A stretch of 8,049 bases of DNA, taken from positions 1-8,049 of the forward strand of contig JAGHSL010000268.1 of NCBI GenBank assembly GCA_018065885.1. Direction: 5' to 3'. This DNA comes from Candidatus Limimorpha equi (lineage in GTDB: Bacteria > Bacteroidota > Bacteroidia > Bacteroidales > F082). The notes below the pieces were generated by a model. That model was not told the origin of the DNA, made no database searches, and was given only the letters and a program-made list of their open reading frames with translations. This document shows, piece by piece, positions 1 to 5,807 of this stretch (its first letter is position 1; each line of letters starts with the position of its first letter). The position numbers and the translations under genes were made by a program.

Positions 1-368
1 TGGACCGTTACGCCATGCTGATCGAAATGGGCAAGGAATGCCCGATTATCGATGACCAATACCGCGATGAAAAGCACCTTATCAACGGCTGCCAGTCGCG
101 TGTGTGGCTGAGCGCCGAATTGAAAGATGGCAAAATTTATTTTGCCGCCGATAGCGATGCCGTCATAACCAAAGGCATTATCTATCTGTTGATTAAGGTG
201 TTTTCGGGACAAACGCCAAGCGACATCCTCGCTGCCGACATGTCGTTTTTGGACGAAATCGGCCTGAAGGAACATTTGTCGCCGACACGTTCCAACGGCT
301 TGCTCTCGATGGTGAAACAAATGATGCTTTACGCAGAGGCGTTCAGGGAATTAGGATTGAGGAGTTAG
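1..368 (+). CDS. sufE: SufE-type cysteine desulfuration protein, 5' end cut by window
   Basis: SufE accepts persulfide sulfur from the cysteine desulfurase SufS on a conserved Cys and passes it to the SufBCD scaffold in the cytoplasm. The frame is open to the window edge (first full codon at 3, reading Asp-Arg-Tyr-Ala before the first Met at 15). SufE proteins are about 140 residues and carry a D-R-Y-x-x-x-I-E-x-G segment here, so the true start lies upstream and roughly 20 residues are missing. The motif HLINGCQSRVW holds the catalytic Cys (codon 90-92). The C-terminal helix (MVKQMMLYAEAFRELGLRS) is family-like, but its last codons run into an intergenic repeat. The SufT-like gene follows 155 bases downstream, consistent with a Fe-S maturation pair. 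The family call is firm. Confidence 0.93.
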   Translation, partial: DRYAMLIEMGKECPIIDDQYRDEKHLINGCQSRVWLSAELKDGKIYFAADSDAVITKGIIYLLIKVFSGQTPSDILAADMSFLDEIGLKEHLSPTRSNGLLSMVKQMMLYAEAFRELGLRS

Positions 369-382
369 GAATTAGGAGCAGG
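348..382 (+). repeat. Tandem GAATTAGGA/GAGTTAGGA-type repeat at the sufE 3' end
   Basis: GAATTAGGA occurs at 348-356 and again at 369-377, with the related GGAGTTAGGA at 361-370 and TTAGGAGCAGGG after it. The array begins inside the sufE coding region and supplies its last codons and stop. Similar TTAGGAGTTAGGA strings are common after genes in Bacteroidetes (from memory, not searched). Confidence 0.6.
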
Positions 383-428
383 GACGCAGCGCGTGTGCCC
401 GTCTGTAGAGACGCGATTTATCGCGTCT
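382..428. repeat. Intergenic palindromic repeat (GTAGAGACG family), copy 1
   Basis: Two hairpins sit back to back. The first, 383-403, is imperfect: GACGCA pairs with TGC-C-CGTC across one bulge. The second, 409-428, is a perfect palindrome with 9-bp arms AGACGCGAT and ATCGCGTCT around TT. Between them lies GTAGAG, so the shared word GTAGAGACG spans 405-413. The same word, again at a hairpin, appears at 7496-7504. No T-tract follows, so this is not a good terminator. It resembles small REP-like repeats scattered in Bacteroidetes intergenic DNA. Confidence 0.7.
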
Positions 429-458
429 AATACGCAAAAAATTAAATGTAAAACCAAC

Positions 459-471
459 GCCCTGAAAGGGC
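459..471. repeat. Short inverted repeat GCCCT-GAA-AGGGC
   Basis: Perfect 5-bp arms surround a GAA loop. It belongs to a second repeat type in the same spacer: a degenerate relative (GCGCCTCAAAGGGC, 7513-7526) adjoins the other GTAGAGACG copy. That suggests the two repeat types travel together. Confidence 0.5.
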
Positions 472-483
472 AGCATAAAAAAA

Positions 484-519
484 CTAAAGGCAAAGTAAGC
501 TTGCGAACGTCACCTTTAG
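484..519 (+). promoter_or_regulatory. Stem-loop just before the SufT-like start codon
   Basis: CTAAAGG at 484-490 is perfectly complementary to CCTTTAG at 513-519, with a 22-nt loop. The right arm ends 4 nt before the first ATG (524), so folding would occupy the ribosome landing site. It could be a translational control hairpin or simply another intergenic repeat unit. The sequence alone cannot decide. Confidence 0.4.
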
Positions 520-523
520 GAAA

Positions 524-886
524 ATGATGACAGAAGAAGAAAAAACACAATTAAAGGAAACCGTCATATCGGTTTTGAAGACCATCTACGACCCGGAAAT
601 TCCGGTCGATATCTGGACCTTGCATCTGGTCTACGGCCTCGATGTTGATGCCGAAGGCAATGTGAAAATCGTGATGACCGTCACGGCACCAAACTGTCCG
701 GTTGCCGAGGTCTTGCCGAATGCCGTAAAAGAACGTGTGGCGGCCATTGTTGGCGTGAAGGATGTGGATGTTGAACTGACTTTCGAGCCGGCCTGGAGCA
801 TCGACATGCTTTCCGAAGAGGCCAAGGCCGAACTGGGCTTGGATGGCGATTACGGCGGCTTCACCGCCCAGGATTTTATGTACTGA
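524..886 (+). CDS. SufT/MIP18-like (DUF59) iron-sulfur assembly factor
   Basis: A 120-residue single-domain protein of the MIP18/DUF59 family, whose members (SufT, PaaD, eukaryotic CIA2/FAM96) help mature Fe-S proteins in the cytosol. Visible signatures are YDPEIPVDI (residues 22-30), the central VTAPNCPVAE (53-62) with the conserved Cys58, and the C-terminal FEPAWSIDMLSEEAK segment. Length fits the family. The start is ATGATG, so translation could begin at 524 or 527; there is no strong Shine-Dalgarno, as usual in Bacteroidetes. It follows sufE on the same strand, supporting a SUF role, though the 155-base repeat-filled spacer may weaken cotranscription. A strong terminator lies 17 bases after the stop. 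The exact client (SufT or PaaD type) is not determined, so no symbol is given. Confidence 0.88.
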   Translation: MMTEEEKTQLKETVISVLKTIYDPEIPVDIWTLHLVYGLDVDAEGNVKIVMTVTAPNCPVAEVLPNAVKERVAAIVGVKDVDVELTFEPAWSIDMLSEEAKAELGLDGDYGGFTAQDFMY

Positions 887-903
887 TATTACCAGCTGCA
901 AAC

Positions 904-933
904 AAAAAAGCCGCATGTTACTGCGGCTTTTTT
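904..933. terminator. Bidirectional intrinsic terminator between sufT-like and xre genes
   Basis: AAAAAAGCCGCA (904-915) pairs with TGCGGCTTTTTT (922-933) over a 6-nt loop TGTTAC. The GC core is followed by six T on the plus strand and, by symmetry, six T on the minus strand. It therefore suits both the sufT-like gene and the convergent regulator whose stop is at 991-993. Confidence 0.9.
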
Positions 934-990
934 CGTTGTGTAGTTAAGTCAGTTCTATAGTAGTATATATAAATTGCAGTAAAGCCTTTT

Positions 991-1215
991 TTATCTCGAT
1001 CTTCTTCCATCGCCGAAATATTCGCTCAGAAAATCGTGTCCCAAGACTTCGGATATTTTGATGAGCAAATCGGTATCGACGCTTTTTCTCTTGAACAACT
1101 TGTAAACGTTCGATCTTTCGTAACAAATCTGTTTGGCAAACCAGGAAACGTTTCTTCCCTGGTCTTTCATCACTTGTTGGATTCTGCTTCCAATGTGGAG
1201 ATCTTTGAAATTCAT
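991..1215 (-). CDS. Small XRE-type helix-turn-helix transcriptional regulator
   Basis: A 74-residue DNA-binding protein, essentially one HTH domain. Helices 2 and 3 likely cover residues 24-42 (SWFAKQICYERSNVYKLFKRK), followed by SVDTDLLIKISEVLGHDFL. The NVYKLFKRKSVDTDLLIKIS pattern matches a small Bacteroidetes XRE family known to me only as putative regulators. The start at 1215 (MNFKDLHIG) is preferred over an in-frame ATG at 1296: the extra 27 residues (MNVLFRFFFEG...) look non-protein-like, and the candidate promoter at 1241-1272 would fall inside them. With no dimerisation or ligand domain, it probably acts as a simple operator-binding homodimer. An inverted repeat over its own promoter suggests autorepression. 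It stands alone, convergent to the sufT-like gene. Confidence 0.82.
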   Translation of the reverse strand: MNFKDLHIGSRIQQVMKDQGRNVSWFAKQICYERSNVYKLFKRKSVDTDLLIKISEVLGHDFLSEYFGDGRRSR

Positions 1216-1231
1216 TTTTATGTTTTTATAA

Positions 1232-1257
1232 TTGTTGATACAAAAATACATCAACAA
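1232..1257. promoter_or_regulatory. Candidate XRE operator (TTGTTGAT-N10-ATCAACAA)
   Basis: Perfect 8-bp inverted repeat: TTGTTGAT at 1232-1239 and ATCAACAA at 1250-1257, with a 10-nt spacer. The half-site centres are 18 bp apart. The spacer contains the predicted -7 box of the regulator gene (1241-1248), so a bound dimer would occlude the promoter. This is the classic geometry for autorepression. The pairing and position are seen; binding is inferred. Confidence 0.6.
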
Positions 1258-1272
1258 CGTGTTTCCCTCAAA
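1241..1272 (-). promoter_or_regulatory. Bacteroidetes-type promoter of the XRE gene
   Basis: Read on the minus strand, TTTG (1269-1272) is followed after 20 nt by TATTTTTG (1241-1248). This matches the Bacteroidetes consensus TTTG / TAnnTTTG with the usual spacing. Transcription would start near 1234, giving a leader of about 19 nt before the ATG at 1215. Confidence 0.72.
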
Positions 1273-1298
1273 GAAAAAACGAAATAAAACATTCAAAG

Positions 1299-1540
1299 AA
1301 AATCAAAGTTTTTAGTGTTATTAAATTGAAAAATAATTAGATACAAATTAATCTTTGGATGATTTGTATTTGTTGCTTCATCTGTATCAAATCTAACCCA
1401 AATCTAACATTGGTGGGTGGCTGCCACCGACACACTTCAATGCGAAAGAAATCAAACCCATTTAATTCGTCAAATCGGGAACACCTTTTTTTAAGTAGGT
1501 GAGCAAAATTAGTTTACATCTTGAAAACGAGGCATCGAGG
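1299..1540. other. Gene-free stretch with inverted and direct repeats
   Basis: No credible coding frame. Visible elements are: inverted repeat ATACAAAT (1341-1348) / ATTTGTAT (1362-1369) with a 13-nt loop; direct repeat CAAATCTAAC at 1388-1397 and 1399-1408, an 11-bp period or one helical turn; palindrome GGTGGC-T-GCCACC at 1416-1428; inverted repeat CACCT (1482-1486) / AGGTG (1497-1501); and TAATTTTG on the minus strand (1504-1511), matching the -7 consensus but lacking a -33 TTTG at the right distance. GATACAAA occurs at 1340-1347 and also inside the XRE operator (1238-1245). The region may hold regulatory sites or a degraded element. I see no known RNA. Confidence 0.5.
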
Positions 1541-1543
1541 TCG

Positions 1544-1603
1544 CGGGAATGCGAGATTACGAGGCATTCCGGCATCCCGAAGCCTCGCCGTCTCGAAATC
1601 CCG
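1544..1603. repeat. 60-bp nested, GC-rich imperfect hairpin
   Basis: Three nested stems are visible: CGGGA (1544-1548) with TCCCG (1599-1603), CGAG (1552-1555) with CTCG (1592-1595), and CGAGGC (1560-1565) with GCCTCG (1582-1587), separated by short unpaired segments. CGAGGCAT is also repeated directly at 1528-1535 and 1560-1567. It stands out as GC-rich against the AT-rich surroundings. On the minus strand it lies downstream of pcm and ends in CGTTTTC, so weak terminator function is possible, but it looks more like a dispersed intergenic repeat. Confidence 0.55.
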
Positions 1604-1647
1604 TGTCCTTTATAATGTAGTTTATTTACGACCACTTACTTATTTAA

Positions 1648-2313
1648 TTAATCTTTCCCTTTTCCCTTCAGCATGGGCACAAACTTAAAGCCGCCGAATT
1701 CTTCCTGTTTCAGGCTGCCGTCTGCCAATTTCGTGATACGTAGCATTTTCTGGCCAATGCCATTTTCATCGTCAATCGGGATGACCATAATGCCATTGGG
1801 CTTCAGCTGTTTGATGAGTTCTTCTGGAATTGTCGGTGCGCCAGCCGTGATGATGACGCGATCGAAAGGCGCGTATGAAGCAAATCCCTCATAACCGTCA
1901 CGCAAAAAAGTCTTCACACGGAATGGAAGCTTCTCTAGCAAATCCTGTGTCTTGTGAAAAAGATTCTTCTGCCGCTCGACGCTAATGACTTTTGCGCCCA
2001 TGGCCGCCAGCACGCAAGCCTGATAGCCAGACCCTGTGCCAACCTCAAACACTTTCATGCCAGGCTTGATTTCCAAGAGCTGGGTCTGAAAAGCCACAGT
2101 ATGAGGCTGGGAAATGGTTTGACCGGAACCGATTGGGAAAGCGATGTCCTGATATGCGAGTTCAACAAAAGATGAATCAAGGAAAACATGACGCGGCACT
2201 TCGTCGATGGCTTTCAGCACGTTTTCGTCGGTAATGCCTTTTGTGCGCAACAAATCAACAAGTTGTCGGCGCATTCCCTTGTGACGGTAAGTATCTTCAA
2301 AATTACTGTTCAT
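1648..2313 (-). CDS. pcm: Protein-L-isoaspartate O-methyltransferase
   Basis: A cytosolic repair enzyme that uses S-adenosylmethionine to methylate L-isoaspartyl residues in aged proteins, starting their return to normal aspartate. The 221-residue product is full length for bacterial Pcm. In order: N-terminal RRQLVDLLRTKGITDENVL (15-33), EVPRHVFL (38-45), the substrate/active-site loop GSGQTISQPH (62-71) with the conserved Ser69, SAM motif I VFEVGTGSGYQA (88-99), acidic SVER (111-114), RDGYEG (138-143), FDRVIITAGAP (150-160), and the end FVPMLKGKGK. No signal peptide. The ATG at 2313 gives a start matching the family. It is divergent from the sugar dehydrogenase gene across a 72-base promoter region, so it is functionally separate. 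Nothing is missing or disrupted. Confidence 0.96.
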   Translation of the reverse strand: MNSNFEDTYRHKGMRRQLVDLLRTKGITDENVLKAIDEVPRHVFLDSSFVELAYQDIAFPIGSGQTISQPHTVAFQTQLLEIKPGMKVFEVGTGSGYQACVLAAMGAKVISVERQKNLFHKTQDLLEKLPFRVKTFLRDGYEGFASYAPFDRVIITAGAPTIPEELIKQLKPNGIMVIPIDDENGIGQKMLRITKLADGSLKQEEFGGFKFVPMLKGKGKD

Positions 2314-2330
2314 TTTCTTGTTTTGCGGTG

Positions 2331-2338
2331 CGAAAATA
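2331..2338 (-). promoter_or_regulatory. Possible -7 box for pcm
   Basis: On the minus strand TATTTTCG is one base off TAnnTTTG and lies 17 bases before the pcm ATG. No TTTG is found at the expected -33 distance, so the call is tentative. Confidence 0.35.
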
Positions 2339-2362
2339 CGTCAAACCAAACGATAAATAAAC

Positions 2363-2370
2363 TATTTTTG
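2363..2370 (+). promoter_or_regulatory. -7 promoter box for the Gfo/Idh/MocA gene
   Basis: TATTTTTG is an exact match to TAnnTTTG, 15 bases before the ATG at 2386, implying a very short leader of about 10 nt. A -33 TTTG is not present at 2339-2342. The palindrome CAAAATTTTG (2372-2381) covers the expected start site, but it is AT-rich and may be chance. Confidence 0.5.
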
Positions 2371-2385
2371 CCAAAATTTTGAATT

Positions 2386-3372
2386 ATGTTGAAAATTGGT
2401 GTTTTAGGAGCAGGTCATTTGGGAAAAATCCATATCAACTGCATCAAGCAAATCGAGAATTACGAACTGGTCGGTTTTTACGATCCTATGGAAGAAACGG
2501 CACGAAAAGTGGAATCGGAAATGAATGTAAAGTGTTTCGAATCCATTGATTCACTGATTAATGCAGTTGATGTCGTTGACATTGTGACACCTACCATTCA
2601 GCATTTCGCTTGTGCATCGAAGGCACTTCAACGCTCAAAGCATGTGTTTATCGAAAAGCCGATTGTGGCGACACCCGAAGAAGCGAATGCGCTGATAAAA
2701 CTCGCCGATGAGGCCAAGGTTAAAGTGCAGGTTGGTCATGTCGAGCGGTTCAATCCTGCTTTCATTGCGGCCGAACCTTTCATCAAATCGCCCATGTTCA
2801 TCGAAGCGCACCGTTTGGCATTGTTCAATCCACGCGGCACGGATGTTCCTGTGGTTCTTGACCTTATGGTTCACGACCTCGACATTTTGCTTTCCATTGT
2901 CAAGTCGCCAGTCACACACATCAGCGCAAGCGGCATCAGCATTGTAAGTCCGACGCCCGACATCACCAATGCGCGCATCGAATTTGAAAACGGCACTGTC
3001 GCCAATCTTACAACAAGCCGAATCTCGATGAAAAACATGCGTAAGACCCGCATTTTCCAAAGTGATGCTTACATTACGGTCGATTTCCTTGACAAAGTTT
3101 GCGAAATCGTACGCATTCACGATGAAGTCGACACCACAAATCCTTTTGCCATGACCATTGATTTGGCCAACGGCGATGAAAAGCAAATCACAATAGAAAA
3201 ACCAGAGATTACGCCAATCAACGCCATCAAAACAGAATTGGAAAGTTTTTACAATGCCATCATTCACAACACTTTGCCGGCCGTCACCATCGAAGACGGC
3301 GTGAAAGTCCTGAAACTGGCCTACCAAATCCTTGAATCCGTTGACAAATCGATTAAAAAATTCGAAAAATAA
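2386..3372 (+). CDS. Gfo/Idh/MocA family NAD(P)-dependent sugar dehydrogenase
   Basis: A 328-residue cytosolic oxidoreductase, typical length for the family. The N-terminal Rossmann fold begins with GVLGAGHLGKIH (5-16), and the second strand ends in FYDP with Asp33, which usually favours NAD over NADP. EKP (90-92) carries the conserved Lys that helps catalysis, and VGHVERFNP (116-124) follows. The C-terminal domain has VVLDLMVHDLDILL (156-169), the usual His/Asp active-site region. The VGHVERFNP stretch recalls UDP-N-acetylglucosamine 3-dehydrogenases (GnnA type) and other nucleotide-sugar oxidoreductases, but the partner aminotransferase (GnnB) is not in the window, so the substrate stays open. 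The lipoprotein and sugar transferase genes follow on the same strand after 57 bases without a clear promoter or terminator. Cotranscription and a glycan role are plausible but inferred. Confidence 0.88.
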   Translation: MLKIGVLGAGHLGKIHINCIKQIENYELVGFYDPMEETARKVESEMNVKCFESIDSLINAVDVVDIVTPTIQHFACASKALQRSKHVFIEKPIVATPEEANALIKLADEAKVKVQVGHVERFNPAFIAAEPFIKSPMFIEAHRLALFNPRGTDVPVVLDLMVHDLDILLSIVKSPVTHISASGISIVSPTPDITNARIEFENGTVANLTTSRISMKNMRKTRIFQSDAYITVDFLDKVCEIVRIHDEVDTTNPFAMTIDLANGDEKQITIEKPEITPINAIKTELESFYNAIIHNTLPAVTIEDGVKVLKLAYQILESVDKSIKKFEK

Positions 3373-3429
3373 GGCTCGCTAAAAGCAATATATTATCCGA
3401 TACCACGTTTTTCCATAAAGTTTATTGCC

Positions 3430-4377
3430 ATGAGGAAGTCGTTTACCTTTGTTTTGTCTGTTTGTTTCATCATTGCCATTCTCGGCACATCCTGCAAAAA
3501 ATTCAAGGATGGCCAGAGTATCCCTGCTTACATCCACATCAATTCGATTACCGTGAATCCTAATCAGGATTATCCTACTTTTGGCGCCAATACATCGAAC
3601 ATTACAGACGCTTGGGTTTACATCGACGACCAAATCATTGGCTGTTTTGAATTGCCATCCACATTCCCCGTTTTGAAAAGCGGAAAACACAAGATTAGCG
3701 TTTATGCAGGCATAAAGGTCAACGGTATTGGCGCGGCACGCGCTGCCTACACTTTTTACCAGCCTCAAGTCTATGAAAACATTAATTTTGTGGAAGACAG
3801 CATAATAAACTTAAATCCAGTGGTCAGCTATTATCCGATTGACCTTATCAAAATGCAATGGAAGGAAGACTTTGAGAGCGGGACTGTCACGCTTTGTGCC
3901 ATGGACGAAAGCGATGCCCCGATAGATTGCGTTTCGGGAAGCGAGAACCTTGAACTGCCTGATTATCCTCAATATTCATCTAAATCAGCCAAAATCACAC
4001 TTCCGGCCGACTCGCAGCATTTCTATGTTTCCACTTTCAATGAGCTGAAAGAGTTGCCCACCGACGGAAATCCATGTTTGCTCGAGCTGGATTACAATTG
4101 CAACACACCGTTCACGGTCGGTGTGATTTATTGCAAGAATTATGTCGAGCACGAGGCTCCTTTGGTGACCATCCAAGCCACCGACACCGTCAACGACATA
4201 CCACAAAACTGGAAAAAAATCTACATTAACATAGGACCAACTTGTGTCGCCTACGAAGATGCCAGTTATTTCAGGATTTACTTTACTTCTCACGTTTACA
4301 AGAATGAAGATCAAGAAGTGATTCCGAATCACACTCGCCTCTATTATCTTGACAATCTGAAACTGATTTCGCGTTAA
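3430..4377 (+). CDS. Conserved Bacteroidetes lipoprotein of unknown function
   Basis: A 315-residue predicted lipoprotein. Residues 1-21 are a signal peptide (basic MRK, hydrophobic core) ending LGTS before Cys22, the probable lipidated residue. Lys and Asp follow the Cys, but no clear outer-surface export signal is seen. Residues about 31-112 form a first unit: IPAYIHINSI, SNITDAWVYIDDQIIGCFELPSTFPVL, AGIKVNGIGAARAAYTFYQP. Residues about 143-315 form a second, beta-rich unit starting WKEDFESG and ending TRLYYLDNLKLISR, which resembles jelly-roll carbohydrate-binding modules; this is a pattern judgement, not a domain hit. I recognise the first unit as widespread in Bacteroidetes hypothetical lipoproteins, with no function known to me. 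The next gene starts 2 nt after its stop, so it is very likely cotranslated with the sugar transferase. It may bind or monitor the glycan made there. Confidence 0.8.
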   Translation: MRKSFTFVLSVCFIIAILGTSCKKFKDGQSIPAYIHINSITVNPNQDYPTFGANTSNITDAWVYIDDQIIGCFELPSTFPVLKSGKHKISVYAGIKVNGIGAARAAYTFYQPQVYENINFVEDSIINLNPVVSYYPIDLIKMQWKEDFESGTVTLCAMDESDAPIDCVSGSENLELPDYPQYSSKSAKITLPADSQHFYVSTFNELKELPTDGNPCLLELDYNCNTPFTVGVIYCKNYVEHEAPLVTIQATDTVNDIPQNWKKIYINIGPTCVAYEDASYFRIYFTSHVYKNEDQEVIPNHTRLYYLDNLKLISR

Positions 4378-4379
4378 AA

Positions 4380-5807
4380 ATGAACAAGAAGAAACTTACA
4401 CAGTATTATTTTTTCGCAGATTGGATTACTTCTTTTCTGGCTTGGCTGTTTTTCTATTTTTTCAGAAAGACCCGTGAAGGATTAGATTTGGACGCTTGGG
4501 GTGTCATCGCCAACTCGCTGAGAACCACGAATTTCTGGTTGGGTATTATTGGCATTCCGATTTGCTGGCTGATTCTTCATGCTGTCACTGGAGCTTATCA
4601 GAAAGTCTATCAGAAATCGAGGCTTAAAGAACTGGGACAAACTTTCTTCATCACCCTTTTAGGCGTAATTGTGCTTTTCTTCGCAACCATACTTGACGAT
4701 CAGGTTGAGACTTACAAATCATATTATCAGTCATTTATAGCATTATTCTGCTTGCAATTCGGATTCACTTATATAGTTCGGTTTACCATAACATCCATAA
4801 TGATTCACAAAATCAGGACAAGGAAAATCGGATTCAACACGCTGATTGTAGGTAGTAACGATAATGCCTGCGCCATTTACAACGAAATTGCCAATGAGGT
4901 GAAACCTTCGGGAATGTATCTCGTTGGTTTTGTAAATGTTTATGACAAGGATTATTATAAATTAGGCGAATATCTGCCTTATCTTGGCAATTATAGAGAT
5001 GTACAGCGCATTGTGAAGGAAAACAATGTGGAGGAAGTGATCATTGCCATCGAACGTTCTGAAACTGAGGCAATGAGCGTTTTGCTTTCGGTCATTGACG
5101 GCACCGATGCGGTGGTGAAAATCATTCCTGAAATGCAGGACTTGGTCTTTGGCGGCATCAAGCAGTCGGCCATTTGGTATGCGCCTTTGGTTCAGGTTAC
5201 GCCTGAAGGAATGCCGATTTGGCAAAAAGTGGTCAAGCGAATTTTCGATATTGTGGCTTCCACTTGTGCTCTGGTGTTGCTGTCGCCGGTCTTTTTAATT
5301 TGCGCTATCATCGTGAAAGTCACCTCAAAAGGACCTGTCTTTTATGTGCAGGAACGTATCGGCAAGAACGGCAAACCTTTTAAGATGGCGAAATTCCGCA
5401 GTATGCGCATCGATGCCGAGGCCAACGGCACTCCGCAGCTTTCGAGTGGCGACGATGACCCGCGCATTACCAAATTCGGGCGTTTCATGCGCAAGGTTCG
5501 TCTTGACGAAATCCCACAATTCTGGACTGTATTGAAAGGCAAGATGTCGCTTGTCGGCTATCGCCCTGAACGTCAGTATTATATCGACAAAATCATGGAA
5601 ACGGCACCTTATTACCGTTTGCTGCTTCAGGTGAAACCCGGCATCACAAGTTGGGGCGAAGTGAAGTTCGGCTATGCCGAAAATGTGGAGGAAATGATTG
5701 AACGTCTGAAATACGATGTGCTTTACATCGAAAATGTTTCCATTGCACTTGATATCAAAATCTTGATTTACACCGTTTTGATTGTGATACAGGGAAGAGG
5801 AAAATAA
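4380..5807 (+). CDS. Undecaprenyl-phosphate sugar phosphotransferase (WbaP/WcaJ-type)
   Basis: An inner-membrane enzyme that moves a sugar-1-phosphate from a nucleotide sugar to undecaprenyl phosphate, the first step of an exopolysaccharide, O-antigen or glycoprotein glycan. At 475 residues it has the full large architecture: hydrophobic segments near 11-28, 52-70, 88-104 and 116-140; a central nucleotide-binding-like domain (FNTLIVGSN, 152-160); then the catalytic domain (PF02397 type) from KRIFDIVAS (287) with the re-entrant helix about 293-315. Catalytic features are VQERIGKNGKPFKMAKFRSM (323-342), the acidic pair Asp376-Glu377 in RLDEIPQFW, SLVGYRPERQ (390-399) and KPGITSWGEV (419-428). 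Donor sugar cannot be read. It starts 2 nt after the lipoprotein stop. No other glycosyltransferase follows: the next gene is a cupin with its own promoter. Confidence 0.93.
   Translation: MNKKKLTQYYFFADWITSFLAWLFFYFFRKTREGLDLDAWGVIANSLRTTNFWLGIIGIPICWLILHAVTGAYQKVYQKSRLKELGQTFFITLLGVIVLFFATILDDQVETYKSYYQSFIALFCLQFGFTYIVRFTITSIMIHKIRTRKIGFNTLIVGSNDNACAIYNEIANEVKPSGMYLVGFVNVYDKDYYKLGEYLPYLGNYRDVQRIVKENNVEEVIIAIERSETEAMSVLLSVIDGTDAVVKIIPEMQDLVFGGIKQSAIWYAPLVQVTPEGMPIWQKVVKRIFDIVASTCALVLLSPVFLICAIIVKVTSKGPVFYVQERIGKNGKPFKMAKFRSMRIDAEANGTPQLSSGDDDPRITKFGRFMRKVRLDEIPQFWTVLKGKMSLVGYRPERQYYIDKIMETAPYYRLLLQVKPGITSWGEVKFGYAENVEEMIERLKYDVLYIENVSIALDIKILIYTVLIVIQGRGK

Noticed and set aside
365..550. Minus-strand open frame of 61 codons
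   Set aside because: Its sequence (AINRVSTDG..., CCPFRALVLH) is the translation of the intergenic repeats, a well-known source of false proteins in Bacteroidetes.
551..916. Minus-strand open frame of 121 codons
   Set aside because: Lies entirely opposite the conserved SufT-like gene and runs through the terminator; no protein-like motif.
1036..1287. Plus-strand open frame of 83 codons
   Set aside because: Shadow of the XRE gene and its promoter; the minus strand carries the recognisable HTH.
1440..1459. Possible 22-residue minus-strand peptide starting near 1461 (MGLISFALKCV...)
   Set aside because: Too short, passes through the GGTGGC palindrome, and shows no leader, promoter at the right distance or conserved pattern.
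2635..3327. Minus-strand open frame of 230 codons
   Set aside because: Antisense to the well-conserved Gfo/Idh/MocA gene, low-complexity His/Asp/Arg-rich translation, no family resemblance.
3391..3839. TATTATCCGAT occurring at 3391-3401 and 3829-3839
   Set aside because: A single 11-bp match, one copy inside coding sequence; likely chance.
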